Origin: Arion vulgaris
Taxonomy: Eukaryota > Mollusca > Gastropoda > Stylommatophora > Arionidae
Direction of reading: 5' to 3'
Assembly: GCA_020796225.1 (NCBI GenBank)
Contig: CM036755.1
Coordinates: forward strand, 11,267,994-11,331,993
DNA length: 64,000 nucleotides
The position numbers were made by a program, and so were the translations under genes. Below, piece by piece: positions 11,290-21,684 of the stretch (position 1 is its first letter; every line of letters starts with the position of its first letter). The notes under the pieces were generated by a model, which was given only the letters and a program-made list of their open reading frames with translations, was not told the origin of the DNA and did no database searches.

Positions 11290-13270
11290 TCCTATTGTCG
11301 ACAGCCAAAGATATGGTTCCACACGAAGAAAAGAATGAGTGGAAAGAATGATATACTGAAGTTAATACAACAGAGAAGAGAGAAAAAGGCACAGGGAATA
11401 GCGAAGGAAGGAAATAGGTTAGCCTACAAAAATATAACAAAAGAAATAAGTAAGAATATAAGAAGAGACAAAAACCAATACCTACAAAATTGTTGTGCAA
11501 GGTTAGAAGAACACAAGAAGAAAGGGAGAGAGCTGGAAATGTTCAAAGAAATAAACTCAATGACCATAACGTTTAAACCAAAACTAAATGTAATAAAAGA
11601 TAGTGTGGGAAGGACCCTAACAGAACAAGCAGAAATTCTCAACAGATGGAAAGAATATTACAGCGAAATGTATGTGAACAGAATCGAAAAGGACAATAGA
11701 GCAAACACTGAAATAATCACAGAGAAAGAGCCAGAACCATTGCTAGTGGAAGTTGAATGAGCAATAAAAAGCTTGAGGATGGGAAAATCACCAGGATGTG
11801 ATAATATTTCGGCAGAGTTTATCAAAGCAGGAGGAGAACAGGGCATAAAAATATATCATGCCATATGCGAAAAAGTATGGGAAACAGGAATATGGCCAAA
11901 GGGAATGGAAAAGATAAATATTTATCCTAATACCTAAAAAGGGAGACACCAAATTATGTACCAACTATAGAACAGTGACATTGATTAGCCACGTAAATAA
12001 AATCGTATTAAAAATTATTATGGGAAGACTAGGAAAATGGAAGAAAATATCAACATAACATAAGCTGGGTTTAGGCGAAACAAAAACAGAGGTACACGTG
12101 ACCATAAATTTAACATGAGAATAATCATAGAAAAATCTAGAGAGTATAATGTAGATCTATACTCATGCTTTATTGACTACTCAAATGCATTTGATTGTGT
12201 AGAACATCAGGAATTGTGGAAAATAATGGAAGAAATGGAATTTTCATTAAAGATCACAAGAGAACGTTATAGTGATCAAATGTCGACTGCAAGAACATAT
12301 GATAATATCATAATACATCAGATTGGTTTGACATAAGGCAGGAGTCAGACCAGGAGTCAGACAAGGCTGCATTTTGTCGCCTTGTCTGTTTATATGCAGA
12401 AAACATCATGAGCAATGTTACAGAAGATAGCGGAAAAGAACAATACGATCCTTTTATAATCGGAGGAAGAGAAATACCTGAACTACGATACGCTGACGAT
12501 ACAGTGATACTGTCAACATCACAAAAAGGATTGAGAAATTATTAGGAGAAGTGAAAGATAAAAGCGAAAAACCAAATCTATATGCCTACCTCAATGTGGT
12601 AAAAACAATGACAACAGATAAAACGAACATGATAAAAAATATTTTTATCAACGGAGAGAAAGTAGAAAATGGGAACAGTTTTGAATATCTTGGTTCACCG
12701 CTAACAGGAGATACAAATGGGATGAAGGAAATTAAAAGAAGAACATTCATGGCTTTGCAAAAAAATAAACAACTTAAAACAATATCCAACCGAACTGATA
12801 AGAAAATAAAGATCAGAATACTAAGAGTATGCATATTTCCAGTGGCAACGTATGGGTGGGAATCATGGACAATTAATAAGGCAGTGTAAATCATATATAT
12901 ACTTTTGAATATAAGTATTACAGAAGAGCCCTTTGTATATCATGGACAGAGAAGAGAACAAATAGATATAACCAGAAAGAATTCAAAACCAAAGAAAATT
13001 GACTTATGCTACAAATAAGAAAGAGAAAATTTAGATATTTTGGACATATAAAAGACATGAAGGGCTGGAGAAGACCATCATGGAAGGAAGCATACCGGCA
13101 AAGAGAAGAAGAGGAAGACCACGGAGAAGCTGGATTCAGGATGTAACTGATGGTTTGAACATGACGGCTGCAGAGGCAGAGCATCTGGCCTATGAGAGAG
13201 AAATTCTGGAGGACTGTTGGGGTGGCAAAGTTCTGCACAGGACAAGCTATTTGATGATGATAAAATAAAT
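11290..13270 (+). mobile_element. LINE-R: most complete non-LTR retrotransposon (endonuclease-RT type), decayed
   Basis: Frame pieces in order: a linker before the RT (NRLAYKNITKEISKNIRRDK, EILNRWKEYYSEMYVN), RMGKSPGCDNISAEFIKAGG (about 11780), DLYSCFIDYSNAFDCVEHQE (RT motif A, about 12160), a region with RYADDT (about 12490, RT catalytic motif), FEYLGSPLTGD, VCIFPVATYGWESWTINKAV, RRRGRPRRSWIQDVTDGLNM (about 13090) and a terminus with GACAAGCTATTTGATGATGA. At least four frameshifts or stops break it. No endonuclease part was recognised, so it is 5'-truncated. RTE- or CR1-like clade not resolved. Confidence 0.88.
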
Positions 13271-13423
13271 GAGCATCGTTACTGCGGTAATGTACTGATT
13301 AAGGGAAGTCACTCTAGTCTTCATTAATGTTTCTACAATTTATAGAGCGTATCTGACGATAAATTGTCGCTGAAAGAGGGTAGAATTATTATTTTATATT
13401 TCGTAACTGATTTCATCTAAGAA

Positions 13424-13540
13424 ATGCCACGGGCACAGCCACGACAAGGTGTCAAATATGTCAACAATGAAGAACCAGCATTTATCAAACAGTTCAAAGA
13501 GAAAATAGGATACAAAGAAGGTCCCGACATAAACTCTAAG
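13424..13540 (+). CDS. KIAA1143: KIAA1143 homolog exon 1 (coding part)
   Basis: 39 codons from ATG to AAG, followed by a strong donor AAG|GTAAGA. The phase is 0. It encodes the conserved EEPAF and GYKEGP motifs. Any 5' UTR must lie in the about 150 bp between here and the LINE end at about 13270, or upstream through the LINE. Confidence 0.92.
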
Positions 13541-16500
13541 GTAAGAAAACAATTAAAACACGAAATTTGAACATCTGTTGAATTATAAAGTTCAATTTCA
13601 TGAGCACAGTATCCACTAACTTGACTAAGTCACTGAGCCCTGACTGAATGGGTTAAATGAATGAGCGACTTTTAAATATTAAAAATAATATTTACAAAAT
13701 CTGAAGGACATAAAGGGAAGTCTGCAGTAAAACTATGTAGCAGCCCTCCTGCCCTGCGTGTTCGTAGCGCGTTGGACGACGGGTGACAAGCTCCTGTGTG
13801 CGACCGTGCGATTCAATTCCGTGGACTGGCAGAAAAGCTACAGGTTCTCCAGATTTACGGTGTTCGTGGCACCGAACCGAATGATTACGATGTCCATGGC
13901 ACCGAGCCGAAGAGCTGAAAGCTCAAGTGCTTCTGGATCGAAAACCCCGAAAAACAACTATGTAGCCGGGGAATGGCGAAACACGTAAAAACTACATAAC
14001 AAAGTACTGTTGTTTTACAAAATACAAACGCAATTTCAGTATTGTTTTTGTAAAACTATAGTACTTTGTTTTTACGTGTTTCGCCAAAACCTGAAGGAGG
14101 AACGGGAGCAGATTTATTGAACAAGAAACATACCTATGTGCGTTGTTGTTGGGTTTTTTTGGTCGCCTTTAAATATTGATTAATAGTTAGTTAAGCACTA
14201 GGACTCATCAATTAAATGCGCAGCATGTGAGTATAAGTATGCATTGCACTTCGGTGAATAACCATCACCCATGGATGCTCTTATCTCATTCAGCAGATGC
14301 TGATATTTCCTGTTACACATGCATCTAAAACTTCCTCTCTCACATCCCTGCCTGCTTGTCCAGATTAGCTAGTACTAGTCAGGAAAGACAGCTTACTTTT
14401 GTAATACACAGCTGCTATGCAGAAACAGCAAAGAATAAAGACAGCAGTCTCAAAACAGACTGCTCAGCATAAAGCTGAAAGTTAGTAACCTTGACTGGCA
14501 GTGACTGCTGAGGGATGAAAGATGTACTGTTGGTGAAAAGCACATTTTGAAGACAGGTGTTCCAGTCTCAAAATCTTCGTTTTTTAAACTTAGGGGGCAT
14601 AACTCTCTCACAATCGTTCTAAAGCCGCTTTTATCATTCAAATATGATATATAAACAGCTTTAATACCAAGAACGGGTATATGTTCACAACCTTCAGTAC
14701 CAATTGGAGCTCTGTTGCTTATCCTTCGGTGGTGTGTTCGGTCTCAACCAGCGTTTACTGGGTTCGCTCTCTGTTAGCCCTTTGATGTCCTCAGCCAAAC
14801 CTGCAAGGCAGCAGGTTGCTATTTTCTTTTAATGCAGCAACCCTTAGATTAACCATAAGCCCTCCCGGGTTTATGAGTGCCATCTGCCGAGCGAACAGGT
14901 CTTTTTGTGGACTACTTAGTTTGCCGCCTGTCCAGTTTTGTGTACGGTTTGTTTGCTAGCCTTTGATTGTCACCAATCAAATTACAAGGCAGCAGTAGTT
15001 CCTTCACTGTAGATGGAAACACAGACTGGCTTCACCTCAGCTGGACTTTCCAGTCTTTCTGCTCATTTGGACGGTCAGGATCGTGCCATCTAAGGAACCT
15101 TGACTGATTTAATGAGCCATTCGCGGTTTCACTGTGAGACAGTGTGAACTTAGACATGCATGGCTTTATCTTTGAGACAAGCATATGACTACTGGCAGAA
15201 TCAACTAGATAGCTGTCATGGACGTGACTGGATCGACAATGCTCGGGGAAGGGAGACAGCGCTCATTGCAAATTGAAACGGCCGAGCTCTCGCTTCCCAC
15301 TGTTTTGCCGGCAAGACTGCGCCTTGCCAGGCAAAGAACGACACCATATTTCTACCTGCTGACCCATAAGCTTGTTGTGAGAGCCGGGCCTTTCAACGAG
15401 ACCACCGTCAAGCTTTTAACACTTTAGACTGACTGCCTCACATCACAACTTGGTGACTTCGATATACGGACACACACACAAGACCGCACGAGCAAGTCTT
15501 AACCCTTTAGCTGCTAAGGGCGTATATATACGTTTTCCACATTCACTTCTAAAGGCGCATTAACACGTCTGTTATTATCTCTCCTCTGTGGGCTAAAGAC
15601 GTGTTATAACACGTTATACATTGCTACTGTCACTGCTATAGGCGTACATTCACGCTTGTGACCTAGAAACAAAGAGTAGCTATTTTTAGCTCAGCCTTCG
15701 GAAAGTATGTAGCAACGAAAGGGTTAATAGCAGACACTACCTTGTCCCTTATTCGCTGGGAGCCTGGTCCGCCATTCGAGTGAAGAAGCGGAGAGGCACC
15801 TCAGCCATTAGAGACTATGCACACAATTGGTTATTGACACTGGGAAACCACGCTCGCTTACTGGCTCGCTCATCCGTTTGTTTTCAAAATGAGGAGACGC
15901 AGCTTGCAGACGCACAACCCAGATGGGGGCATAACTAAAACACCAAACCTGAACAAAATGGTCAAGCAGGATGTATTCTTCAACCTTACAATCCACCTAA
16001 AGCTAGAAAAACAATATCAATAATTTTTATTTTTTTACCTGTCAAATTTTATTCATTTTCTGTTTCCACCCTTTTCAAATTATGAGAAATGGACTATCCA
16101 CTATCCTGGTATTTTTATGAACTAGTTCCAGACAGTGTTACTAAAATTATTATCAACTACATCATCTAATAATTTGTCCTGAGCTGAACTTTGTTACCCT
16201 AGAAATCCTTCAGAATTTCTCTCTCTCATAGGCAAGATGTGCTGTCTTTGATGCCATCATACTCAAATCATCAGTTACATCCTAAATCCATCTTCTCCAT
16301 GGTCTTCCTCTTTGCTGGGATACTTTCTTCCATAATAGTCTTCTTCAATGCTTCATGTCTTTTTATATGTCAATAAATACTTCAATTTTCTTATTTGTGG
16401 CATCAGCCATTTTTCTTTGCTTTTGAGTTTGGATAAATATGTTTTTTGATCTTCTTTGTCCATGATATACAGAGAACTCTTCTGTAACACACTTTATTCA

Positions 16501-19500
16501 AAAGCACATCTATATTTTTTCCACCGCCTTGTTAAATGTCCATGTTTTCCACCCATACGTTGCCACTGAATATATGCATGCTCTTAGTATTCTGATCTTT
16601 GCTTTCCTATCAGGTCTCTTTGTGACTGCCTGTGGATGAAGACACTAAAATAGATGTTGAATCGATTAACTCATTGCACAAGTAGAACTGGATGCCTCGG
16701 GCAGAGTGAGGAGTGGGTTTAACCAGATAGCCATGGGACCCATCAGTATTGATACTCTTCAATATCTCTTGGGGGAGCACCTATGGGTCTGCCCGGAGTG
16801 CAATGACGTCAGTTTAGTAACCAATAACTATCAGTTTTATTCCCTACTGTTTTTAATTGTTTAATTTGTTAAGGCTATTTGGGTTCTTTTAACATCAGCT
16901 TATATACATAAGTCGCCCGAGTGATTACCGGGGACTAAATTAGGGATGTCAAGAATAGTACCACTGTTACCTGCCACACATCCCATAAGAGGCGACTAAG
17001 AAGGTGGGGCTAGCTACCCCACATCGTAAAAAACACTAGATAGCTACAGAAACCACAACTGAGAAAATTCATAGCTCGCCACTCAAGGAAGAAGATGGAC
17101 CCTGCAAGAAGGGAGACAGAATGCAAGAAAATGGGTAGAGAGTGGAGAGATCTGGAAAAGATGGCCTTGGATAGGCGGGCTTGGAAGCCCTTCGTTGCAG
17201 ACCTATGCCTCCCTAGGGGTGAAGAAGACGATATACATCGGTATAATAAAAAAAATCAACGGGTGACGAGACACGATAACAGATAGAAAATACTGCAAGC
17301 TTCATGACACCGAAAAACATCGACATCGGAACTGATGATCAGTACTCAGGACAGTTATCTGTGTAGATGCTAGATTACCTACACCACATGTCATGACTTT
17401 TGATGATGATGATACATTGAAGAATTGTAAACTGAAAATTTCAGATGCACTTGTCCTAAACTTACAGGGGTCTATGAACAGGGGCGCAACATTAAGCCGT
17501 TCTTGGCAAAGACCAAACATATCACAAAGAGTGATTAAACTGATTGATAGGAACAAGCGCAAACAAACTGACATAATGTAGAATTATATTCCTTCTTTTT
17601 ATCATTTAGAGAAACATTCCCAATTTTGATGAAGATGAGGAAGATGATGGTGCTCCAGAGGCAGAAGAAGAAAAACCTATAGTTGTTGTTATAAAGTCAG
17701 GAGATCTGACCGCGGAGGAAGCTGATGTAGAACAGAAGCAGATTGATGAAGGTAAGTAGCTTGAGAGTTTCCTTCTTCCAACATGTTCAGACATTGACTT
17801 ACTTATTCCTTATAAGGCATCAAGCATAGAACAGTTGTTGGCCACTTTTCCCAGTCTCTGACTGTTTTCTTTATGGTCTCCCAGGATAGTCCAGCACTCT
17901 TCAGTTTCTCAAGAAGACTCTGTCTTCGGGTCTGTTTAGGATGTCCCCTTTTCTTTGTTGGTCCACTTAAGTGCTTGTCTATTGATACTCGACTATGTGT
18001 TCCGCAAGGTATGACTGACCCATCACCATTTTGTCCTCTTAACCTGGGTCATCATGGGTTCCTGTCCTGCTCTTATCCACAGGTCTGTGTTTTCAACTCT
18101 GTCATTAGGCTGAAATTTTTGATTGTGTCCACCCTACATGTGTGGGGGTCTATGAACGGAGGTGCAACGTATAGTTTTTCTTGGCAAAGGCCAAACGTAT
18201 CACAAAGAGGGATTAAACTGGTCATAAAGAATGTTTGCAAACAAACTCATATCAGCTCAGTCTGAGAATATGCTGAAGACATCTATTGACAAAGGTCTGA
18301 ATGTTATTTGTATTTAACCCTTTAGCCCGCCCGAGTGGTTACCGGGCCCAAATTTGGGGTGTAAAGAATAGAACCACTGTTACCTGCCACGCATGTCGTA
18401 AGAGGCGACTAAGGAGGTTTGGCTGAAATCGGATGCATGTGTCCTAAATGCGTAGAAGTCTATGCGTTTAGGGGCCTACCAAACCAATGTGCAACGTATA
18501 CACGTTCTTGGCACAGATCAAACATATCACAAAGAGTGATTACAATTGGTCGTAAGAACGAACGCAAAGAAGAAGAAGAAGAAGCCTTTAGCTGCTAAGG
18601 ATGTATATATAAGTTTTCCGTCACTTCTAAAGACGATTAACACGCTGTTATTATCTCCCTCTGTGAGCTAAAGACGTGTTAACACGTTATACATTGCAAC
18701 TGTCACTGCTATAGGCGTACATTCACGTTTGTGACCTAGAAACAAAGAGTAGCTATTTTTAGCTCAGCCTTCGGAAAGTATGTAGCAGCGAAAGGGTTAA
18801 CTTGGTGACTTAACTACTTTTCCGAGACATACAGCAACACAGTTTTCCCAAGACATCGACTTGTATACTTTTAAAGTAGGTAGTGGTCAACCAAAGTTGA
18901 TGTACATCTCCATACACCTTGTCTTGGACTGACATGGCGTTTGGCAATGCATGTTTCCTCTGTTCATTGTATGCTTGACACTCTTACATGATGTGTGTCT
19001 TTGTCAACTTGTGTCTGGTGCCACATGTGCATATGTCAGTAGGGCTATCTTGTATTTGTTAAACCGCCAGTGTGGTGCCGGGCCCATAAGGGAAGCAAAG
19101 AATTGTACCACTGTGACCTACAAGGCATGTTGTAAGAGGCAACTGATGTAGGACCTAGGAAGCTACCTAGTAAATAAAAAGCGTTGCAGAAATTGGATGT
19201 GCTGGCCTACTTGTAGGCGCATAACTGGCACAATGTACAATTGCTCTTAGGTTCAGATCACATACAAATCACGCAGAGTGGTTAACAAGTGGTCAATATA
19301 GAGCGTTTGAAGAAGTATTTGTTAAACAGACGATACATCAACCTACTGTGCCCATACTGTAGGTATGAAGAAAGAAAAGTAAAAAAATGTGTGTCCAGGT
19401 GAAACAAGTTGACCTTATGAAGCAAGATCTTGGCCAGGTAAAACAAGGTCCTGATCTCATGATGCAAGATCTTGACCAGGCTAAGCAAAGCTCTTGACTA

Positions 19501-20757
19501 GATGAAGATGGTCTGATCAGACAAAAATAGGTCTGACAAGATGAAAATAGTTCTGACCATAAAACGACATGTCTTAACCAGACTAAGACAGATCTTAGTC
19601 ATATGAAGCAGGATCTTCACCAATATGTTTCCTGACCCTTAGATCTTACATATAAATATATATATATATATATATGGCCTTTGCCATCTTTACAGAAGGT
19701 CAATTTGTAAGTGTTTTACTGTGACAACTTCTGAGTTTTCGCTTATCTCTCTCCTCTTTCAGCTCATCCCTAAGTCTCTTTTCAAAAGATTCTGCAACTT
19801 TGCATAATGTTGTTTTCCATATAACTTGATCGTCAGCTAGTTTTTCCCATTTGCTGGGACCGATAGAAAAGTTATTCATTGAGGCCTTGCAGACATCTTC
19901 ATATCCAGTGGTGGCTGATGATCATTTTTATTGGTGGGGCCAGACAAAAATTATGGAGGAAAGATATTGAATTTCAGACTGTATGTAACTTGCATGTAGG
20001 CTGGGGACAACCAAAGGATGACGGATAGCGAATCCAGTAAACGCTGCCTGAAACCGGACACGTCACCGAAGGATAAGCACTAGAGCTCCAAATGGCGTTG
20101 AATGATGTGACATAAAATTACGTTCCTGGCAAAGGCGGTTAATATATCACAATAAGAAGAATAAAAATGACAGAAAGGGAACGATCGAGAGAGAGAGACG
20201 GTATGTGATATTTTAGCATTATATATCAACTTTCAAAGCTAATTAGTATTATTAAAAGTAATAATTATGAATAAATAAATTATAAAATAGTAAATACACT
20301 TTACTCATTATTCTTGGTGGGATCCCCACTGGCCCTTAATGAAGAGCCGCCACTGCTTATATCTGAGCAGTGGTGTGCCTCTTCCCCTCCAAAAGTTCAC
20401 AGAACAATATTTATTTTGGTATGCTGCAATTGTGCATTCTTTGCACATATCCTAGCCATCTTGGTCTTCTACTGCTGAGCATGCCCATGATTGAAGGCAA
20501 GCTTACATATAACTTATATATATATATATATATATCTTTACATTTTTACTTTAGGACCAGCAAAACTGGATGAAAAGATCACTTTCAAGAAACCAATCAA
20601 ACGTTCAAAGGAAACTGCGGAAGCCAGCACAGAATCTACAGTTGTGGACAAGAAACAGAAAAGGGGCAATGAGAAAAAGGGGGCAAAATCTCTGACTAAA
20701 AGAACTAAAAACACTTCTTTATTGTCGTTTGGAGATGAGGAGGATGAGGGTGTTTGA
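13424..20757 (+). CDS. KIAA1143: KIAA1143-family protein, complete three-exon gene (join 13424-13540, 17610-17751, 20555-20757)
   Basis: The three exons join in frame to 462 nt, 153 residues plus stop; the human family member has 154. The protein starts MPRAQPRQGVKYVNNEEPAF, followed by FKEKIGYKEGP, which matches the conserved N-terminus of the family (vertebrate form roughly VSYVRPAEPAFL...FKERVGYREGP). The middle is an acidic stretch (residues 42-60, DEDEEDDGAPEAEEEK) followed by PIVVVIKSGDLTAEEAD, equivalent to the vertebrate QVVVLKKGDLSVEEV. The end is lysine-rich and closes with NTSLLSFGDEEDEGV, like vertebrate NSSLLSFDNEDENE. No catalytic or membrane motif is visible, and I know no established molecular function for the family. 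The start is the ATG giving the family N-terminus. A LINE ends about 150 bp upstream and a 37-bp minisatellite begins about 45 bp after the stop. Assignment is from recognised sequence similarity; splice sites are read directly. Confidence 0.93.
13700..14090 (+). mobile_element. Penelope-like terminal inverted repeat block split by a SINE-F
   Basis: GGCGAAACACGTAAAAAC at 13975 has its perfect reverse complement GTTTTTACGTGTTTCGCC ending at 14085, with further pairing inside (ACAAAGTACTGT-TGTTTTAC against GTAAAACTATAGTACTTTG). The sequence is the 3' block of the Penelope-like element (5857-6010) in head-to-head form. SINE-F occupies 13742-13955. Confidence 0.7.
13742..13955 (+). mobile_element. 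SINE-F copy with perfect TSD
   Basis: Flanked by AACTATGTAGC at 13731-13741 and 13956-13966. A-box-like CGTAGCGCGTTGGAC and B-box-like GATTCAATTCCG. It sits in intron 1 of the KIAA1143 homolog, in the sense orientation. Confidence 0.92.
14090..14587. other. Intronic sequence, nothing recognised
   Basis: No coding similarity or repeat seen by eye. Confidence 0.4.
14588..14900 (-). mobile_element. SINE-C copy
   Basis: On + reads GATATATAAACAGC, TTGGAGCTCTGTTGCTTATC, CTTCGGTGGTGTGTTCGGTC, GCAAGGCAGCAGGTTGCTAT and GAGTGCCATCTGCC. Same orientation and layout as 9708-9990. A related stretch (GTGTACGGTTTGTTTGCTAG) follows at about 14935-15010; 15010-15498 has nothing recognised. Confidence 0.8.
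15499..15727. mobile_element. TTAA-flanked MITE, family 1 (piggyBac-like ends), intact copy
   Basis: 229 bp bounded by TTAA, with terminal inverted repeats TTAACCCTTTAGCTGCT and, reversed, TTAACCCTTTCGTTGCT. Four internal quasi-palindromes (CGTATATATACG, CGCATTAACACG, ACGTGTTATAACACGT, CGTACATTCACG) each follow a CTA(A/T)(A/G)G motif at about 40-bp spacing. TTAA target plus CCC-starting ends is the pattern of piggyBac-superfamily elements; no transposase is present. Confidence 0.75.
15728..16160. other. Intronic sequence, nothing recognised
   Basis: Mixed-composition DNA without recognised repeat or coding signal. Confidence 0.4.
16165..16612 (-). mobile_element. LINE-R 3' end
   Basis: Reversed copy of 12800-13270: CCATACGTTGCCACTG, GCATGCTCTTAGTATTCTGA, TGGTCTTCCTCTTTGCTGGG and CATCATCTAATAATTTGTCC at the 3' terminus. 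Confidence 0.85.
16612..16835 (+). mobile_element. RNase H-LINE family B 3' end
   Basis: Contains GACACTAAAATAGATGTTGA, AGAACTGGATGCCT and the terminus CCCGGAGTGCAATGACGTC-AGTTTAGTAACCAATAAC. It abuts the oppositely oriented LINE-R without a gap. Confidence 0.8.
16912..17055 (+). mobile_element. SINE-A' copy, 5' part
   Basis: GCCCGAGTGATTACCGGGGA head and a central domain GAGGCGACTAAGAAGG, then GCTAGCTACCCCACATCGTA, AACACTAGATAGCTAC in place of the SINE-A middle. The same variant is at 38853-38995, so it is a distinct family. Confidence 0.8.
17060..17245 (+). mobile_element. LINE C-terminus
   Basis: KKMDPARRETECKKMGREWR, DLEKMALDRRAWKPFVADLC, LPRGEE. The same C-terminus occurs reversed at 56055-56530. 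Confidence 0.75.
17470..17580 (+). mobile_element. SINE tail, diverged SINE-A relative
   Basis: GTTCTTGGCAAAGACC, AACATATCACAAAGAGTGAT, AACAAGCGCAAACAAAC. A second diverged copy lies at 18145-18260. It ends about 30 bp before exon 2 of the KIAA1143 homolog. Confidence 0.65.
17610..17751 (+). CDS. KIAA1143: KIAA1143 homolog exon 2
   Basis: Acceptor TCATTTAG|AGA and donor GAAG|GTAAGT; 142 nt, ending one base into a codon. It encodes the acidic run and the VVVIKSGDLTAEEAD motif that is the most conserved segment of the family. Confidence 0.93.
17755..18125 (-). mobile_element. LINE C-terminus
   Basis: Minus frames: WVSHTLRNT, SSINRQALKWTNKEKGHPKQ, LEKLKSAGLSWETIKKTVRD, WEKWPTTV. This is the basic C-terminal region of a LINE RT (usual form W-G-H-x-L-R ... 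W...W). Confidence 0.7.
18145..18260 (+). mobile_element. SINE tail, diverged SINE-A relative
   Basis: TCTTGGCAAAGGCCAAACGT, ATCACAAAGAGGGATTAAAC, TGGTCATAAAGAATG. Same layout as 17470-17580. Confidence 0.65.
18314..18800. mobile_element. TTAA-MITE family 1, split by a SINE-A
   Basis: Starts TTAACCCTTTAGC and ends GCGAAAGGGTTAA. After removing the SINE it aligns along its whole length with 15499-15727. It contains the perfect palindrome ACGTGTTAACACGT at 18674-18687. Confidence 0.78.
18327..18584 (+). mobile_element. SINE-A copy with TSD, inside a MITE
   Basis: TSD CCTTTAGC at 18319-18326 and 18585-18592. Full set of SINE-A blocks with CATGTCGTAAGAGGCGACTA. Tail is (GAA)n. Confidence 0.9.
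18801..19057 (+). repeat. Dispersed repeat, single-unit relative of the 79-bp minisatellite
   Basis: CATCGACTTGTATACTTTTA, AAGTAGGTAGTGGTCAACC, TTGTCTTGGACTGACATGG, then TTCATTGTATGCTTGACACT. The same order surrounds the array at 51480-52760, here with one unit only. Confidence 0.8.
19058..19320 (+). mobile_element. SINE-B copy, full length
   Basis: Blocks GTGTGGTGCCGGGCCC, AGCAAAGAATTGTACCACTG, CATGTTGTAAGAGGCAACTG, CTAGTAAATAAAAAGCGTTG, CTACTTGTAGGCGCATAACT, GGTCAATATAGAGCG. Confidence 0.85.
19380..19630 (+). repeat. Degenerate short-period repeat
   Basis: Loose repeats around ATGAAGCAAGATCTTG, ATGATGCAAGATCTTGACCA, AGACTAAGACAGATCTTAG at roughly 35-40 bp spacing. A (TA)n run follows at about 19655-19675. 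19680-19985 shows nothing else. Confidence 0.55.
19990..20215 (+). mobile_element. SINE-C copy
   Basis: CTGGGGACAACCAAAGGATG, CCAGTAAACGCTGCCTGAAA, CCGAAGGATAAGCACTAGAG, CTCCAAATGGCG and a GATCGAGAGAGAGAGA tail. Confidence 0.8.
20555..20757 (+). CDS. KIAA1143: KIAA1143 homolog exon 3, stop codon
   Basis: Acceptor TACTTTAG|GACC follows a (TA)n tract. The 203 nt encode the lysine-rich tail (KKPIKRSKE, KKQKRGNEKKG) and the terminal SLLSFGDEEDEGV, then TGA at 20755-20757. No AATAAA follows within the next kilobase, so the 3' UTR may run into the minisatellite; an ATTAAA occurs near 22050. Confidence 0.93.
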
Positions 20758-20799
20758 AACATTGTTCGGAATGAGTGTCTCAAGTTGTGAGAGATGTGT

Positions 20800-21675
20800 T
20801 ATATAATAGTGTGTGCGTATGATTGGGAGATTGTGTTATACAATAGTGTGTGCGTATGATTGGGAGATTGTGTTATACAATAGTGTGTGTGTATGATTGG
20901 GAGATTGTGTTATACAATAGTGTTTGTATGATTGGGAGATTGTGTTATACAATAGTGTGTGCGTATGATTGGGAGATTGTGTTATACAATAGTGTGTGTG
21001 TATGCTTGGGAGATTGTGTTATACAATAGTGTGTGCGTATGATTGGGAGATTGTGTTATACAATAGTGTGTGCGTATGATTGGGAGATTGTGTTATACAA
21101 TAGTGTGTGTGTATGATTGGGAGATTGTGTTATACAATAGTGTGTGTGTATGATTGGGAGATTGTGTTATACAATAGTGTGTGTGTCTGTGATTGGGAGA
21201 TTGTGTTATACAATAGTGTGTGCGTATGATTGGGAGATTGTGTTATACAATAGTGTGTGTGTATGCTTGGGAGATTGTGTTATACAATAGTGTTTGTATG
21301 ATTGGGAGATTGTGTTATACAATAGTGTGTGTGTATGCTTGGGAGATTGTGTTATACAATAGTGTGTGTATGCTTGGGAGATTGTGTTATACAATAGTGT
21401 TTGTATGATTGGGAGATTGTGTTATACAATAGTGTGTGTGTATGATTGGGAGATTGTGTTATACAATAGTGTTTGTATGATTGGGAGATTGTGTTATACA
21501 ATAGTGTGTGTGTATGATTGGGAGATTGTGTTATACAATAGTGTGTGTCTGTGATTGGGAGATTGTGTTATACAATAGTGTGTGTGTATGATTGGGAGAT
21601 TGTGTTATACAATAGTGTGTGTGTATGATTGGGAGATTGTGTTATACAATAGTGTGTGTCTGTGATTGGAAGATT
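20800..21675 (+). repeat. 37-bp minisatellite directly after the KIAA1143 stop codon
   Basis: About 24 units, unit GTGTGCGTATGATTGGGAGA then TTGTGTTATACAATAGT, with 33-37 bp variants. Both strands stay open for long distances only because of the repeat. It starts about 45 bp after the stop, so it may be part of the 3' UTR. Confidence 0.95.
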
Positions 21676-21684
21676 GATTGTGAT

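Noticed and set aside
21206..21554. Long frames on both strands in the 37-bp array
   Set aside because: They are repeat translations without stops by chance; no start context or conservation argument.
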